Source of the DNA: an uncultured Campylobacter sp.
GTDB taxonomy: Bacteria > Campylobacterota > Campylobacteria > Campylobacterales > Campylobacteraceae
Direction of reading: 5' to 3'
DNA length: 41,594 nucleotides
Assembly (NCBI RefSeq): GCF_938030815.1
Contig: NZ_CALHII010000148.1
Span: 1 to 41,594 of the forward strand
How positions within the stretch are numbered: position 1 is the first letter of the stretch; each line of letters starts with the position of its first letter. The notes below the pieces were generated by a model that did no database searches, was not told where the DNA came from, and was given only the letters and a program-made list of their open reading frames with translations. The translations under genes were made by a program, and so were the position numbers. Below are positions 1-8,764 of this stretch, one piece after another.

Positions 1-234
1 CAAGAAATCTTCATTTAGCGCAATCACCCGCGGCAACACCCGATCAGTGCCATGGTCATAATCTGGATCAGGAAAACTATAAATTTTCCACAGCCAACAA
101 TCCGCATCTCGATCAATAGTCCAACCAAGCTCGTTAATAAAAGTCTCATAGTATGGATTATATTTGTAGTAAATTTTACTCAATCCATACTTCTCATCAT
201 CCTCTTTAGTGATAATTGCATTTTCAAACGCCAT
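1..234 (-). CDS. Small hypothetical protein, paralogue A (3' end outside window)
   Basis: The gene starts at 234 (ATG preceded by GGAGGAG) and runs off the left edge of the window, leaving 78 N-terminal codons with no stop. The protein begins MAFENAIITKEDDEKYGLSK and contains a DCWLWKIYSFPDPDYDHGT block. Its first 27 residues are almost identical to those of the neighbouring gene at 371-721, and the Trp/Phe/Asp-rich block is shared, so the two are recent tandem duplicates that diverge toward the C-terminus. I do not recognise the family and see no signal peptide or membrane segment. Small acidic, aromatic-rich, tandemly duplicated cytoplasmic proteins are common as immunity proteins, but that role is inference here. 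Confidence 0.75.
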   Translation of the reverse strand, partial: MAFENAIITKEDDEKYGLSKIYYKYNPYYETFINELGWTIDRDADCWLWKIYSFPDPDYDHGTDRVLPRVIALNEDFL

Positions 235-263
235 TCTCTCCTCCTTAAGAAATTTTAATAATT

Positions 264-374
264 TTAGATTTTACGATCGGTTAGGTCTTGGAGCTCCATA
301 GTGTAGTTCGGGATTTGCTCCCATATACCATCATATCCATATGCTTGCAAAGCATTGTCTAGAAGTATAATTAT
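264..374 (-). pseudogene. Start-less coding fragment between the two paralogues
   Basis: Reading minus from 374 there is an open stretch of about 36 codons ending in TAA at 266-264. It contains the coherent string LDNALQAYGYDGIWEQIPNY and then TMELQDLTDRKI. No plausible start codon with a ribosome binding site precedes it: the frame opens after a TGA that overlaps the end of the 371-721 gene. It looks like the last residues of a larger protein left behind when a gene-plus-neighbour cassette was duplicated or displaced. An isolated tail sitting just upstream of a small gene resembles orphan toxin tails in polymorphic toxin arrays. I do not recognise the parent protein. Confidence 0.4.
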
Positions 375-721
375 TCATCCCTTGAAATCAATTTAGTTTG
401 TTTTGGATTTAGATCAAGTAGTTGCCAAATTCTATGAAATTGCTTAGGTATTAGCGCCCTATTGATGTCATAATCAAGGACAACTTCAATGATTTCACCT
501 TTATAATATAAAATCCAAATAGCTTTAACAAGAGTTCCATGATCATATTCGGGATCGGGAAAATAAAAAATATCCCATAGCCAGCAATCAGGCTCTCTGC
601 TTATCACCCAATCTTGTTTATTGATAAAAACTTCGCGTTTCGGATTATATTTGTAGTAAATTTCACTCAATCCATACTTCTCATCATCCTCTTTAGTGAT
701 GATTGCATTTTCAAATGCCAT
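371..721 (-). CDS. Small hypothetical protein, paralogue B
   Basis: This is a 116-residue protein. The ATG at 721 is chosen over an upstream in-frame ATG because AAGGAG lies just before it and the sequence from there matches paralogue A. It begins MAFENAIITKEDDEKYGLSE, carries DCWLWDIFYFPDPEYDHGT in the middle, and ends NPKQTKLISRDE. The C-terminal half (residues about 65-100) has alternating hydrophobic strands, ILYYKGEIIEVVLDYDI, suggesting a small alpha/beta fold. There is no signal peptide. The family is unknown to me. Duplication next to a start-less fragment suggests an immunity-type or other array gene, which is inference. Confidence 0.7.
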   Translation of the reverse strand: MAFENAIITKEDDEKYGLSEIYYKYNPKREVFINKQDWVISREPDCWLWDIFYFPDPEYDHGTLVKAIWILYYKGEIIEVVLDYDINRALIPKQFHRIWQLLDLNPKQTKLISRDE

Positions 722-1118
722 CTGCGCTCCTTGGAATTCAAAATTTAGCGTACAAGCAGAAATTTCAAGTGCAAATTTTATGCAAAATCCGCGACGCAGC
801 CGAAACCGCAGACATGGAAATTTCAAACTTACCGCGCTCAAAGATAGACCGGCGAGATTGCCGCGACCGCTAACTCCGCTCGCCGCGGATATACTTGCTC
901 TCTAGCCGCGGCAAAGCAAACGCGGCTCGTCAGTAAAGCTAGCGATAAAATTAATCGTAACCCATCCGCAAAATGGCATAACTGCACGATTTGCGGACGG
1001 ACTAGCAAAGTCACGACGAGCCGATTAAAATTTAAGCTTTAGCTTGCGACGCTTAAAAGCCGATTAAGCTTAGACGCGGTGCGGGCGGTGTGCTGCGACA
1101 CGGTGTCTAGGCTTCAAG
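722..1118. other. Gap without a recognisable gene
   Basis: No coding sequence is supported here. The gap holds a nested inverted repeat (923-1023, listed separately) and scattered short CGATTAA/AAGCTT motifs. The 3' end of the stress-protein gene lies at 1119, so any terminator for the pnp operon should lie here; I see no classical GC hairpin followed by a T-run. Confidence 0.5.
923..1023. repeat. Nested inverted repeat
   Basis: The outer arms CGGCTCGTC (923-931) and GACGAGCCG (1015-1023) are perfect 9-bp inverted repeats. The inner arms TCCGCAAA (965-972) and TTTGCGGA (990-997) are a perfect 8-bp pair around a 17-nt loop. Between them, GCTAG and CTAGC also pair imperfectly. On either strand this would fold into a long interrupted hairpin. 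It lies just beyond the last gene of the pnp operon, so a 3' end structure or a small non-coding element are both possible. Confidence 0.4.
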
Positions 1119-1973
1119 CTACATTAAGACTGGAATTTTCGTCTTTTGTAGGAAGTATTTCGACGCGCCGCCTAGGAATATCTCCTTTATGCCGCTGTCC
1201 GAGTGCAAGCCCGCGACTATGAGGTCGAAATCGCCCGCGTCGGCATACTCTAGTAGCACCTGCCCAGGGATCTTGCCCTCGGCGTTTAACGCCTCAAAAA
1301 CATCAATTTTAACGTCATGCAAGGCTAGATAATCGCTTATGCGGCGCTTAGTTTCGGCAAGATCATCCTGAAGGTAGTGATTTGCGGTAATGACGGTGAT
1401 AGATTTGGCGTGCTGCAAAAGCTCCAGCCAATTATCAAGCGCCCTTGCAGATGCCGCAGTGCCGGTAAGCGAAACTAAAATTTTATCCGCCTTGAACTCC
1501 TGCAGCTTGCGCGGTATGACGATGCAAGGCTTGCCACTTTTGGTAACCGCAGCCTCAAACGTACCCGTGATAGAGCCCGTAGGCGGCACCGAGACCAGCA
1601 CCAAATCGCAATATTTAGAGTATTTCTCGACCAGCTCGGAGCGGATACCCACCATATGCCTCAAAGCGGCGCTATTTGGGACGTGATCGTCGTCGTTTTG
1701 ATCTAGGCCCAGCTTGGCGCATTCAGTGTCGAAGATAGCTTTGATCACCTCGCGCTCAGCCCTCATCTCATCGCCCGCTGATTTTAAAAATTCCTCCATC
1801 AGCACGCCGCCTTTTAGCGTTATACGCACATTGTAGATCATCTTAGGATCGAGCTGGCACGCCATTATGTTGATGTGTGTGCCGAAAAATTTATTCACGA
1901 GCAGCGCTCCGTGTATGCGCTCTGCCAGCTCCTCGCCGCCGCCAATAGGGAAAAAAATCTTTTTAAGCTGCAT
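1119..1973 (-). CDS. Universal stress protein (UspA-like), double-length
   Basis: This 284-residue cytoplasmic protein starts MQLKKIFFPIGGGEE, with AGGAGCG before the ATG. The second half (from about residue 160) is the clearer Usp domain: an ADKILVSLTG strand, then DLIVAGLHSDSG and GASKYFLQKTKIPVLM at the end. This resembles the Usp nucleotide-binding pattern G-x2-G-x9-G-S/T in relaxed form. The N-terminal half has a similar length and strand pattern, so the protein is probably a tandem Usp. It is the last gene of the minus-strand run, 21 bp after pnp, and probably cotranscribed with it. Usp proteins respond to starvation and stress; the specific role here is unknown. Confidence 0.75.
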   Translation of the reverse strand: MQLKKIFFPIGGGEELAERIHGALLVNKFFGTHINIMACQLDPKMIYNVRITLKGGVLMEEFLKSAGDEMRAEREVIKAIFDTECAKLGLDQNDDDHVPNSAALRHMVGIRSELVEKYSKYCDLVLVSVPPTGSITGTFEAAVTKSGKPCIVIPRKLQEFKADKILVSLTGTAASARALDNWLELLQHAKSITVITANHYLQDDLAETKRRISDYLALHDVKIDVFEALNAEGKIPGQVLLEYADAGDFDLIVAGLHSDSGIKEIFLGGASKYFLQKTKIPVLM

Positions 1974-1994
1974 CTTTACGCTCCTATTAAAATT

Positions 1995-4109
1995 TTAAGC
2001 TAATTCCAGTGAAATTTTAGTGCCTTTCTGATCGGTCACGCGCACTCGCACCACGTCGCCCGCCTTGTAAGGCGTCGTGATAAATTTAGCGCGCAGCAGT
2101 CCGTCCACGCCGTCTCGCAGCGAGATAAAGGTGCCGAAATCCAGCACGCTTTGCACCACGCCGTCAAACTCCTCGCCGATCTGAAATTTTACCTCTTTGC
2201 GTTCACCGCGCGGCTTACGAAAATCGCGAGAATTTGAGACTATCGATAAAATTTTCTCTTTCGCGCCCGATACGGCGCTAGCTTTGGCACCCTGGATCTT
2301 GACCTCGCCCTTTTCGCGATCCAGATCGATATTTACGCCGAAGCTTTCGGTGATCTCTTTGATGACCTTGCCACCCTGGCCGATGATGTCTGGGATTTTG
2401 CTCGCCTCGACACTAAAAATTTCAAGCTTCGGAAGCACGTCCTCGTTTATAACGATCGCCGCATCCGCCTGCTCCATCAAGCCCAAAATATGCGCGCGAG
2501 CCTGCTTTGCCTGCGCTAGAGCCTCTTTTAAAACCTCTAGGCTGATGCCGCCGAGCTTGATATCCATCTGAAGCGCGGTGATGCCATCATATGTGCCCGC
2601 GACCTTGAAATCCATATCGCCGTCGTGATCCTCAAGCCCCATTATGTCGGTTAGCACGGCGTGTTTTTCGCCCTCAAAAATCAAGCCCATCGCGACGCCC
2701 GCAACGAGCTTTAACGTAGATACGCCCGCTGCTCGAAGAGAAAGTGCGCCGCCGCAGACCGAAGCCATCGAGCTTGAGCCGTTGCTCTCTAAAATTTCGC
2801 TTACTACGCGGATAGACTGCGGCGAGTTTAGATCGATACTCGGATATAGCGCTCTTTTGGCTAAATTTCCATGTCCCAGCTCACGTCTGCCGGGGCTTTT
2901 GAGCGGGCTTGCTTCGCCTACGCAAAAGCCCGGAAAGTTGTAGTTAAACATAAATCTATCGTTGATCGGCTCGAGCTGCGTTAGGCTGTCGCTTAGCTGC
3001 GCGTCGCTATCGCCGCCTAGCGTGGTGACGACCAAAGCCTGCGTCTGCCCGCGCGTAAATAGGCAGCTTCCATGCGCGCACGGCAGGATGTTTGTCTCGA
3101 TACTGATCGGGCGCACCTCATCAAGCGCGCGTCCGTCGGCTCTGCGGCGATCCTCGATGATCTGCGTGCGGATGATGCCGCGCTTATACTTGCCGATGAC
3201 GCTGGAGATTACTTCTTTGCTCCACTCGTTTTGCGCCGCAGCTTCGGTAGTTAAAATTTGATCTACGATTCTGTTTAGCTCGGTAGCGCGCTCACTCTTT
3301 GCCATCTGATTGATCGCCGCTTTAACGGCGTCTTTATAATTTGCGTCGATGAAGTCCGCAATATCCTCATCCTCGATCTCGGGTTTATACTCTAGGCTCG
3401 CATCGGGCTTTTTAAGCGGCAAAAAAGCCTCTTCGTAGGCGCCCGAGCCCGCGCTTATCGCCTTTGCGGCAAAATCGATCGCATCTACCATCAGATCTTC
3501 GCTAAATTCATTCATCTGTTGCGTGCCGCCTCTAATTTGGGGCAGGGAGCGCATCTCGATCATCAAAAGCTCATCGCCGACGCCCGCTACGTAAAGATCG
3601 AGCGCACTAGCTTTAAGCGCGGAGTTGCTAGGATTTAAGATGAAGTTTCCGTTTTGATAGCCTACGCGCACGCCGCAAACGGGCGCCTTAATCGGGATAT
3701 CGCTAAGATACAGCGCCGCAGACGCCGCATTAAGAGCAACGACTTGCAGATCGACTTCGGGATCTGCCGATAGCACGTAAACTACGATCTGCGTCGGATA
3801 TGCGTATCCCTTTGGAAAGAGCGGGCGCAGCGAGCGGTCTATGATGCGGCTGGTAAGCGTCTCAAAATCGCCCGGCTTGGTCTCGCGCTTGATATAGCCT
3901 CCCGGGATTCTGCCTGCCGCGTACATCTTTTCGATATATTGCACAGTAAGGGGCAAAAAGTCCTCCTGCACCTGCGTCTCTTCGCGCGCTACGGTAGCTA
4001 GCACGACGGTGTTTTTAACGCGCAAAAGCGCCGCGCCCGCGGCTTGTTTCGCAACTTTGTCGATATCGAAAATTTCGGTATTACCATTTACTTCAATTTT
4101 ACACTGCAT
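1995..4109 (-). CDS. pnp: Polyribonucleotide nucleotidyltransferase (PNPase)
   Basis: PNPase degrades RNA 3' to 5' by phosphorolysis, as a cytoplasmic trimer. The 704 residues match the usual length. The order is: first RNase PH domain (about 1-220, with AGRIPGGYIKRETKPGD), helical linker, second RNase PH domain (about 300-530, with RRRADGRALDEVRPI, SPGRRELGHGNLAKRAL and TDIMGLEDHDGDMDFK), KH domain with GQGG in IPDIIGQGGKVIKEI (about 560-610), and C-terminal S1 domain (about 630-700, GEEFDGVVQSVLDFGTFISL). The start ATG overlaps the end of the upstream PRTase gene by 11 bp, and AAGGAG precedes it, so the two are translationally coupled. Confidence 0.98.
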   Translation of the reverse strand: MQCKIEVNGNTEIFDIDKVAKQAAGAALLRVKNTVVLATVAREETQVQEDFLPLTVQYIEKMYAAGRIPGGYIKRETKPGDFETLTSRIIDRSLRPLFPKGYAYPTQIVVYVLSADPEVDLQVVALNAASAALYLSDIPIKAPVCGVRVGYQNGNFILNPSNSALKASALDLYVAGVGDELLMIEMRSLPQIRGGTQQMNEFSEDLMVDAIDFAAKAISAGSGAYEEAFLPLKKPDASLEYKPEIEDEDIADFIDANYKDAVKAAINQMAKSERATELNRIVDQILTTEAAAQNEWSKEVISSVIGKYKRGIIRTQIIEDRRRADGRALDEVRPISIETNILPCAHGSCLFTRGQTQALVVTTLGGDSDAQLSDSLTQLEPINDRFMFNYNFPGFCVGEASPLKSPGRRELGHGNLAKRALYPSIDLNSPQSIRVVSEILESNGSSSMASVCGGALSLRAAGVSTLKLVAGVAMGLIFEGEKHAVLTDIMGLEDHDGDMDFKVAGTYDGITALQMDIKLGGISLEVLKEALAQAKQARAHILGLMEQADAAIVINEDVLPKLEIFSVEASKIPDIIGQGGKVIKEITESFGVNIDLDREKGEVKIQGAKASAVSGAKEKILSIVSNSRDFRKPRGERKEVKFQIGEEFDGVVQSVLDFGTFISLRDGVDGLLRAKFITTPYKAGDVVRVRVTDQKGTKISLELA

Positions 4110-4812
4110 TAATTTTCTCCTTGTTTTTGTTGGTTTCGTGAAACGGCAGATAAAGCGGGCATTTGTTTAAAATTTGCATTATCTCCTCCGCGCTTGAGAG
4201 CGTTTTTTCTTTGTAATAAAAATCCACGTTCACAAAATCTCTGATCTTATGAACAGCATAAATTCCATCTACTAGCATGGCGATCTCGTCTGCATTATCG
4301 CTGCCGATAACGGGAGTGGCGTAAAAGATCGCTTTGGCGTTTAAGCTTACGAGCGTTTTTATGCAAGTAAGCGCGGTCAGCCCGCTCTCACACCCTTCAT
4401 CTACCAAGATGACGTTTTTTTTCTCCAAATTTCCCAAAAGCTCGCCCTTGCGAAATTTATACATGTTTTTTAAAATTTTCTCCTCATAAAGTCTGTTTGC
4501 CTGTCCGTAAACATAATCCAGGCTGATGCCAAAGCTTCGCACGAGCTCATCTACCATCACGATCTCTTGGGTTTCGCTTACGCACGCGATCGCGCATTCC
4601 GGATTATTTGGCGCTAAAACAGGCTCTGTGAATAAAAACTCATAATGAAGTCCCAGTTTTAAGGCAAGATGGTTTGCGATAGGAAGCGACTCCAGGGATT
4701 GAGCGATTATTAGAAAATTTTCGTTTTTGATCACGGTAGCGGGTAAAATTTCTGCGAGTTTCATCGCGGCGTCGATTTGGTTTTCAAACATCAGCTCAGC
4801 TCTAGGCGTCAT
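4099..4812 (-). CDS. Phosphoribosyltransferase-domain protein
   Basis: This 237-residue cytoplasmic protein has a type I phosphoribosyltransferase fold. The PRPP-loop equivalent is VILVDEGCESGLTALTC (about residues 135-151), preceded by a YEEKILKNMYKFRKGE segment and followed by AKAIFYATPVIGSDNADE. The loop departs from the canonical VDDVxTTG form, so substrate specificity cannot be read. The start ATG at 4812 overlaps the lptD stop as TAATG; an in-frame ATG at 4791 is an alternative. The C-terminus overlaps pnp. From memory a similar protein sits between lptD and pnp in other Campylobacter. A nucleotide-salvage or regulatory role is possible, but the substrate is unknown. Confidence 0.7.
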   Translation of the reverse strand: MTPRAELMFENQIDAAMKLAEILPATVIKNENFLIIAQSLESLPIANHLALKLGLHYEFLFTEPVLAPNNPECAIACVSETQEIVMVDELVRSFGISLDYVYGQANRLYEEKILKNMYKFRKGELLGNLEKKNVILVDEGCESGLTALTCIKTLVSLNAKAIFYATPVIGSDNADEIAMLVDGIYAVHKIRDFVNVDFYYKEKTLSSAEEIMQILNKCPLYLPFHETNKNKEKINAV

Positions 4813-7070
4813 TATTTTTCGCTTCCGTATTCGCTATCTACTGAAAAATCATACCCTACTCCGCCGAACGGATAGAAATTTACGAGAAAGTAAATTCCGC
4901 GCTCCTTGCTTGCTTTGCTGTAGCCCGTCGTACTGGTATTTTTAGGCTCGATATCCTCTTGATACACAAAAGAGTAATTCCAACACTTGCGCGTATGAGA
5001 AAGTCCCACGCGCCACATTTTAGAATAAGATCGCTCCAAGTCGTAATCCCAACGCCCAAAAATTTTATTATTCCTAGGCAAATTTACCGAAGCGTTTACG
5101 ATACCGTAGTTATCTTTCGTATAGCGTTTAGGCTCCATGCTAAGTTTTTCATATTCGTAAGCGTGACTAAGTCCAAAGCTAAAGTCGTCGTTGGAGTAGT
5201 TGGCGTAGGTATAGACCTTATCGAAGCTTTTATATTTATGCGAGTAGGTAAAGCGGTTTCCGATATTTAGCCCATTTGCAAAATACGCATCGATGCGGTG
5301 TTCTAAATCGTCGAACTCATGATCGTCGAAGTCATATCGCTGCTTGACGCTATGGCGTAAGAATTTACGTCCGTCTTCATTATAGAAAAACTGCGTCATA
5401 CTTAAAGCTGCATTTTCGTGGGTGTATTCGTCACTAAGCTCACTTAAGAAGTTATCCTCCCAATAAAGCGAGTCTTGCAAGTTACCCAGCCGCGAGCGAT
5501 CTACTGCGCCGCGAGCAAGGTCGTATTTATACTGATGATACTTTAAAATTCTATCCTCTATATCGCCTTGCTGCCATTCGGGAATTCTAAAATCCGCCCT
5601 CCAGCTCATCGTATGATACAAGCTATCGTAAGCCCTGGCTACGTCGGTGTAGAGCGAAAGCTCGGTGTATTGATTAGCGTAGAAAGTGCTTTTATCCTCG
5701 CCAAGATCTCCGTTTGCGTAGTAAAATTTATCGTGCCAATCGATATTGGTCATATACACTCGCTCGGTAAAGGCGAAATTTAAATAATCCGCCAGTAGCG
5801 GCGTGCTTATACTAATCGGTACGTCAAACTCGTATTGGCGAGCAGTCGCGCCCTCCCATCTGGTGTAATTACGCGCCTTCGCATCAAGCGAATAGATCAA
5901 ATTTGGCAGTCCCAAATCATTGCTAAATTTATGATATTGCAGCGTCGGAAGCTCTTGGACGGTATCTTCGTTGCGGAAGGTATTATCGGCGTTTAGCTTA
6001 CTCGTATCGATGTAGTAGCGTCCGTAAGCGCCAAAATAGTGCTCGTCTGAGGTCAAATAATAATTCAGCCGTGAAGTTACGAGCGAATTATCCGCATCGT
6101 CGCTAAGACCGCCCTTTTCCTTCAGATCGTAGTATTCCAGATCGTTTAGCTGAGTAAAATCGATCCATAAATTTTCGCGCAGATCGCCGTCTAGCAGATA
6201 TGTCGCGAGCTTGCTGCGATCGTATTGAACTTCAAATCCGTGGTGGCGCTCGTTTTTGTATTCGAGCCGCTTTTGCGCTCGCGAAAAGTTATCGAAAACT
6301 CCGCCTCTAATCTCGCCGTAAGAATACGGCGACTCCGTGAAGCGAAAGGTGCCGTATGCGCCAAAGCCCCTGCGCGTGCGCACCTGCGGATCGAGCTGAA
6401 AATCCCAGCTATCGTAAGGCGCAAAATAGATCGGCTGCTTGTAGTAGATCCCCTCCTTGCTGATGTAGCCGGCCTCTGGAGGCAGTAGGCCCGTGCGGCG
6501 CGTGCGATCAGTCGGGAAGCCGAAATACGGCAGATAGAGCACCGGCACATCGCCCACGTAAAATCTCGGATTGAAAAGATGGAGGAATTTGCTCTCTTTA
6601 TTGAGCATGCCGCTACTAAATTTGATGCGCCAATCAGGATCGGTGACGTTGCAGCTAGATACGCTGGAGCCCTCCACGCGGTAATACTCGCTGTCGCTGC
6701 AGCTAGCGTCGTTTTGCATCCAAAGCTCGGAGTCCTTGTCCATCATAAAATTTACGTCGGCTTCCTGCTTGTCGTTTTTCAGATCGATTTTGACATGCTG
6801 CGCACGCGTAGTTTCGCTGCTACCGCGCATCGCATTGACGTTACCAAAAAGCTCAATGATACCATTTTGCTCGTCGTATGTAGCGCGATCGGCGGTGATG
6901 AAGTAGTCCTGCGAATACACCGTTACGTTGCCACTAGCCTCCGTCAAAAAGCCGTTTTTCTCGACATTATCTGCTATAAGCTCGACGTCTTGGACCTTTG
7001 CGCTCGCACTGCTTGCTAAAAGAGCGCTAAAACTGAGCGCTAGAATTTTAAATTTTTTACTCTTTTTCAA
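4812..7070 (-). CDS. lptD: LPS-assembly outer membrane protein LptD
   Basis: LptD is the outer-membrane barrel that inserts lipopolysaccharide into the outer leaflet with LptE. The 752 residues start with a signal peptide (ILALSFSALLASSASA, about residues 9-24). An LptA/OstA-like domain follows (about 25-130, ASGNVTVYSQDYFITADRAT). Then comes a Cys-containing segment (ASCSDSEYYRVEGSSVSSC) before DPDWRIK, and a long Tyr-rich beta-barrel from about residue 160 to the end (RTRRTGLLPPEAGY, RRGFGAYGTFRFTES). The start is TTG, overlapping the end of the RDD gene by 14 bp. The order purD-RDD-lptD-PRTase-pnp suggests one transcript. Confidence 0.92.
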   Translation of the reverse strand: MKKSKKFKILALSFSALLASSASAKVQDVELIADNVEKNGFLTEASGNVTVYSQDYFITADRATYDEQNGIIELFGNVNAMRGSSETTRAQHVKIDLKNDKQEADVNFMMDKDSELWMQNDASCSDSEYYRVEGSSVSSCNVTDPDWRIKFSSGMLNKESKFLHLFNPRFYVGDVPVLYLPYFGFPTDRTRRTGLLPPEAGYISKEGIYYKQPIYFAPYDSWDFQLDPQVRTRRGFGAYGTFRFTESPYSYGEIRGGVFDNFSRAQKRLEYKNERHHGFEVQYDRSKLATYLLDGDLRENLWIDFTQLNDLEYYDLKEKGGLSDDADNSLVTSRLNYYLTSDEHYFGAYGRYYIDTSKLNADNTFRNEDTVQELPTLQYHKFSNDLGLPNLIYSLDAKARNYTRWEGATARQYEFDVPISISTPLLADYLNFAFTERVYMTNIDWHDKFYYANGDLGEDKSTFYANQYTELSLYTDVARAYDSLYHTMSWRADFRIPEWQQGDIEDRILKYHQYKYDLARGAVDRSRLGNLQDSLYWEDNFLSELSDEYTHENAALSMTQFFYNEDGRKFLRHSVKQRYDFDDHEFDDLEHRIDAYFANGLNIGNRFTYSHKYKSFDKVYTYANYSNDDFSFGLSHAYEYEKLSMEPKRYTKDNYGIVNASVNLPRNNKIFGRWDYDLERSYSKMWRVGLSHTRKCWNYSFVYQEDIEPKNTSTTGYSKASKERGIYFLVNFYPFGGVGYDFSVDSEYGSEK

Positions 7071-7494
7071 TCTCTACCACCAATGTTTTCGCCGCCATAT
7101 CGTGCAGGCTCTGACGCGAGTTCGTAAAAAGCGCCACCAAAAATCCCATATAAAAGATCATCTCGCTTATCAACCTAACCGCCGCGCGGATCGCTGCAGT
7201 AGCGATATCCATAGAGCTGCCGTCGGCGCGGACGCAATAAATTTTAACCGCAAGCTTGCCTAGCGTCGCGCCGTATAGATAGACAAAAATCGCCTGATAT
7301 AAAAATTTTATTATCGCGTAATGCAAAATGAATTTTGACGCAATCTTTTGTACCTCAAGATTGCTTCCGCTCTGCGCCGCTGCGACAAGCTCTGGCTCGT
7401 CAATAGCAAATAGCACGACTACAAAAAGCGTTACGCTCACCGCTTCGTCGATACTAAACGCGATTACGCGCTTGCTAAGCGGAGCGACGATCAA
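7057..7494 (-). CDS. RDD family membrane protein
   Basis: This is a 145-residue inner-membrane protein. It opens MIVAPLSKRVIAFSIDEAVS, the Arg/Asp-containing first helix typical of RDD proteins. A hydrophobic span (about 17-32) follows, then a second membrane helix with LYQAIFVYLYGATLGKLAVK (about 85-104) and a third around EMIFYMGFLVALF. GATLGKLAVKI matches the conserved RDD turn. The start is TTG, overlapping the purD stop as TTGA, and the 3' end overlaps lptD. The function of RDD proteins is mostly unknown; some are linked to Na+/H+ transport. Its position before lptD may simply reflect operon packing. Confidence 0.8.
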   Translation of the reverse strand: MIVAPLSKRVIAFSIDEAVSVTLFVVVLFAIDEPELVAAAQSGSNLEVQKIASKFILHYAIIKFLYQAIFVYLYGATLGKLAVKIYCVRADGSSMDIATAAIRAAVRLISEMIFYMGFLVALFTNSRQSLHDMAAKTLVVEIEKE

Positions 7495-8747
7495 ATTTTA
7501 TCTCTTAAGGCTTGGTGCGCGATATCACGCCTATACTGCGCGCCGCTAAATTTTATATTTTCGCACAGCGCGTAAGCCGCGTCCCGCGCCTGCTTTAGGC
7601 TCTGCGCGACGCCCACGCTTACCAAAACGCGCCCGCCGCTAGCGTAAATCCGCCCCTCTCGCTCACTCACGCCTGCGTAGCAGATATGTGCGCCCGCAGG
7701 AATTTCGCCGACCTCGATCAAAGTAGGCTGCGAAGAGCCGTAAGGGTAGCGCTCGCTAGCCATTACGACGCCCACCGCAAATCGCTCTTTTAAGCTTATA
7801 CTACTTAGCTTGCCTACGGCGGCGTTGTATAAAATTTCGCTCAAATTTCCGTCGATTAGCGGCATCAAAACCTCGCACTCGGGATCGCCGAAACGGACAT
7901 TGTACTCCAGCACGTAAGGCTCGCCGCTCACGATCATAAGCCCTACGAATAGCACGCCGCAAAATGGCGCGCCCTGCTGCCGCATCCCTTTTAGCGTGGG
8001 TGAGACGATCTCGCTTTCTACTCTTTTTATCAGTGCGGCATCCGCTAGCGGGCTTGGCGCATAAGCTCCCATACCGCCGGTGTTCGGGCCTAGATCGCCG
8101 TCAAGCAATTTTTTATGATCCTGCGCTACGGGCAAGCTTACGAAATTTTCCCCGTCGCAGATCGCAAAAAAGCTCAGCTCGAAGCCCTCTAAAAACTCCT
8201 CCACAACGACGCGCTTGCCCGCTTCGCCGAAGCTTTCGCCGCTTAGCATATCTGCAGCGGCTTTTTTAGCTTCATCTTTGGAATTTGCGATGATGACGCC
8301 CTTGCCCGCGCACAGGCCGTCTGCTTTGACCACGACGCGGCCGTTTAGAGTATCGATAAATTTTGAAATTTCGGAGAGATCGTCGCTGCTTAGAAATTTT
8401 GCGGTTTTGATATGATTTCGCGCCAGAAAGTCCTTCATATAGACCTTAGAGCCCTCAAGCTTCGCCGCAGCGGCGCTGGGACCGAATATCGCGAGACCCT
8501 GCGCTTTGAAAATATCCACGATGCCTTTTGTAAGCGGCTCTTCGGCACCCACGATAGTAAGAGTTACGTCGTTGTTTTTCGCAAAGAGCGCAAGTTCATC
8601 AAAATCTTTTAAATCTAAATTTTTACCGAGCGCCTTTGTAGCGCCGTTCCCTGGAGCGAAATACAGATTTAAAACGTTTTTATCCTCGCGAAGTCTTAGC
8701 CCGATCGCGTATTCTCTACCGCCGCCGCCGATTATTAGGATATTCAA
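7491..8747 (-). CDS. purD: Phosphoribosylamine-glycine ligase (GAR synthetase)
   Basis: PurD performs the second step of de novo purine synthesis, joining glycine to phosphoribosylamine with ATP. The 418-residue length is normal. Motifs are MNILIIGGGGREYAIGLRL (N-domain), GPSAAAAKLEGSKVYMKDF, the ATP-grasp part VVVKADGLCAGKGVIIA (about 139-155), GPNTGGMGAYAPSP (about 216-229), and EYNVRFGDPECEVLMPL (about 275-291) with metal ligands. The start is TTG, with GGAGG five bases before it. Its mRNA leader is the structured RNA at 8765-8959, so purD is probably expressed by read-through from that promoter. Confidence 0.97.
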   Translation of the reverse strand: MNILIIGGGGREYAIGLRLREDKNVLNLYFAPGNGATKALGKNLDLKDFDELALFAKNNDVTLTIVGAEEPLTKGIVDIFKAQGLAIFGPSAAAAKLEGSKVYMKDFLARNHIKTAKFLSSDDLSEISKFIDTLNGRVVVKADGLCAGKGVIIANSKDEAKKAAADMLSGESFGEAGKRVVVEEFLEGFELSFFAICDGENFVSLPVAQDHKKLLDGDLGPNTGGMGAYAPSPLADAALIKRVESEIVSPTLKGMRQQGAPFCGVLFVGLMIVSGEPYVLEYNVRFGDPECEVLMPLIDGNLSEILYNAAVGKLSSISLKERFAVGVVMASERYPYGSSQPTLIEVGEIPAGAHICYAGVSEREGRIYASGGRVLVSVGVAQSLKQARDAAYALCENIKFSGAQYRRDIAHQALRDKI

Positions 8748-8764
8748 TGAAGCCTCCGTAACGT

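Noticed and set aside
722..841. N-terminal extension of paralogue B
   Set aside because: The tandem copy starts at the matching internal Met and AAGGAG lies just before it.
6191..6550. 119-codon minus-strand frame rich in Arg/Ser
   Set aside because: It lies inside lptD in another frame and its composition is that of a shadow frame.
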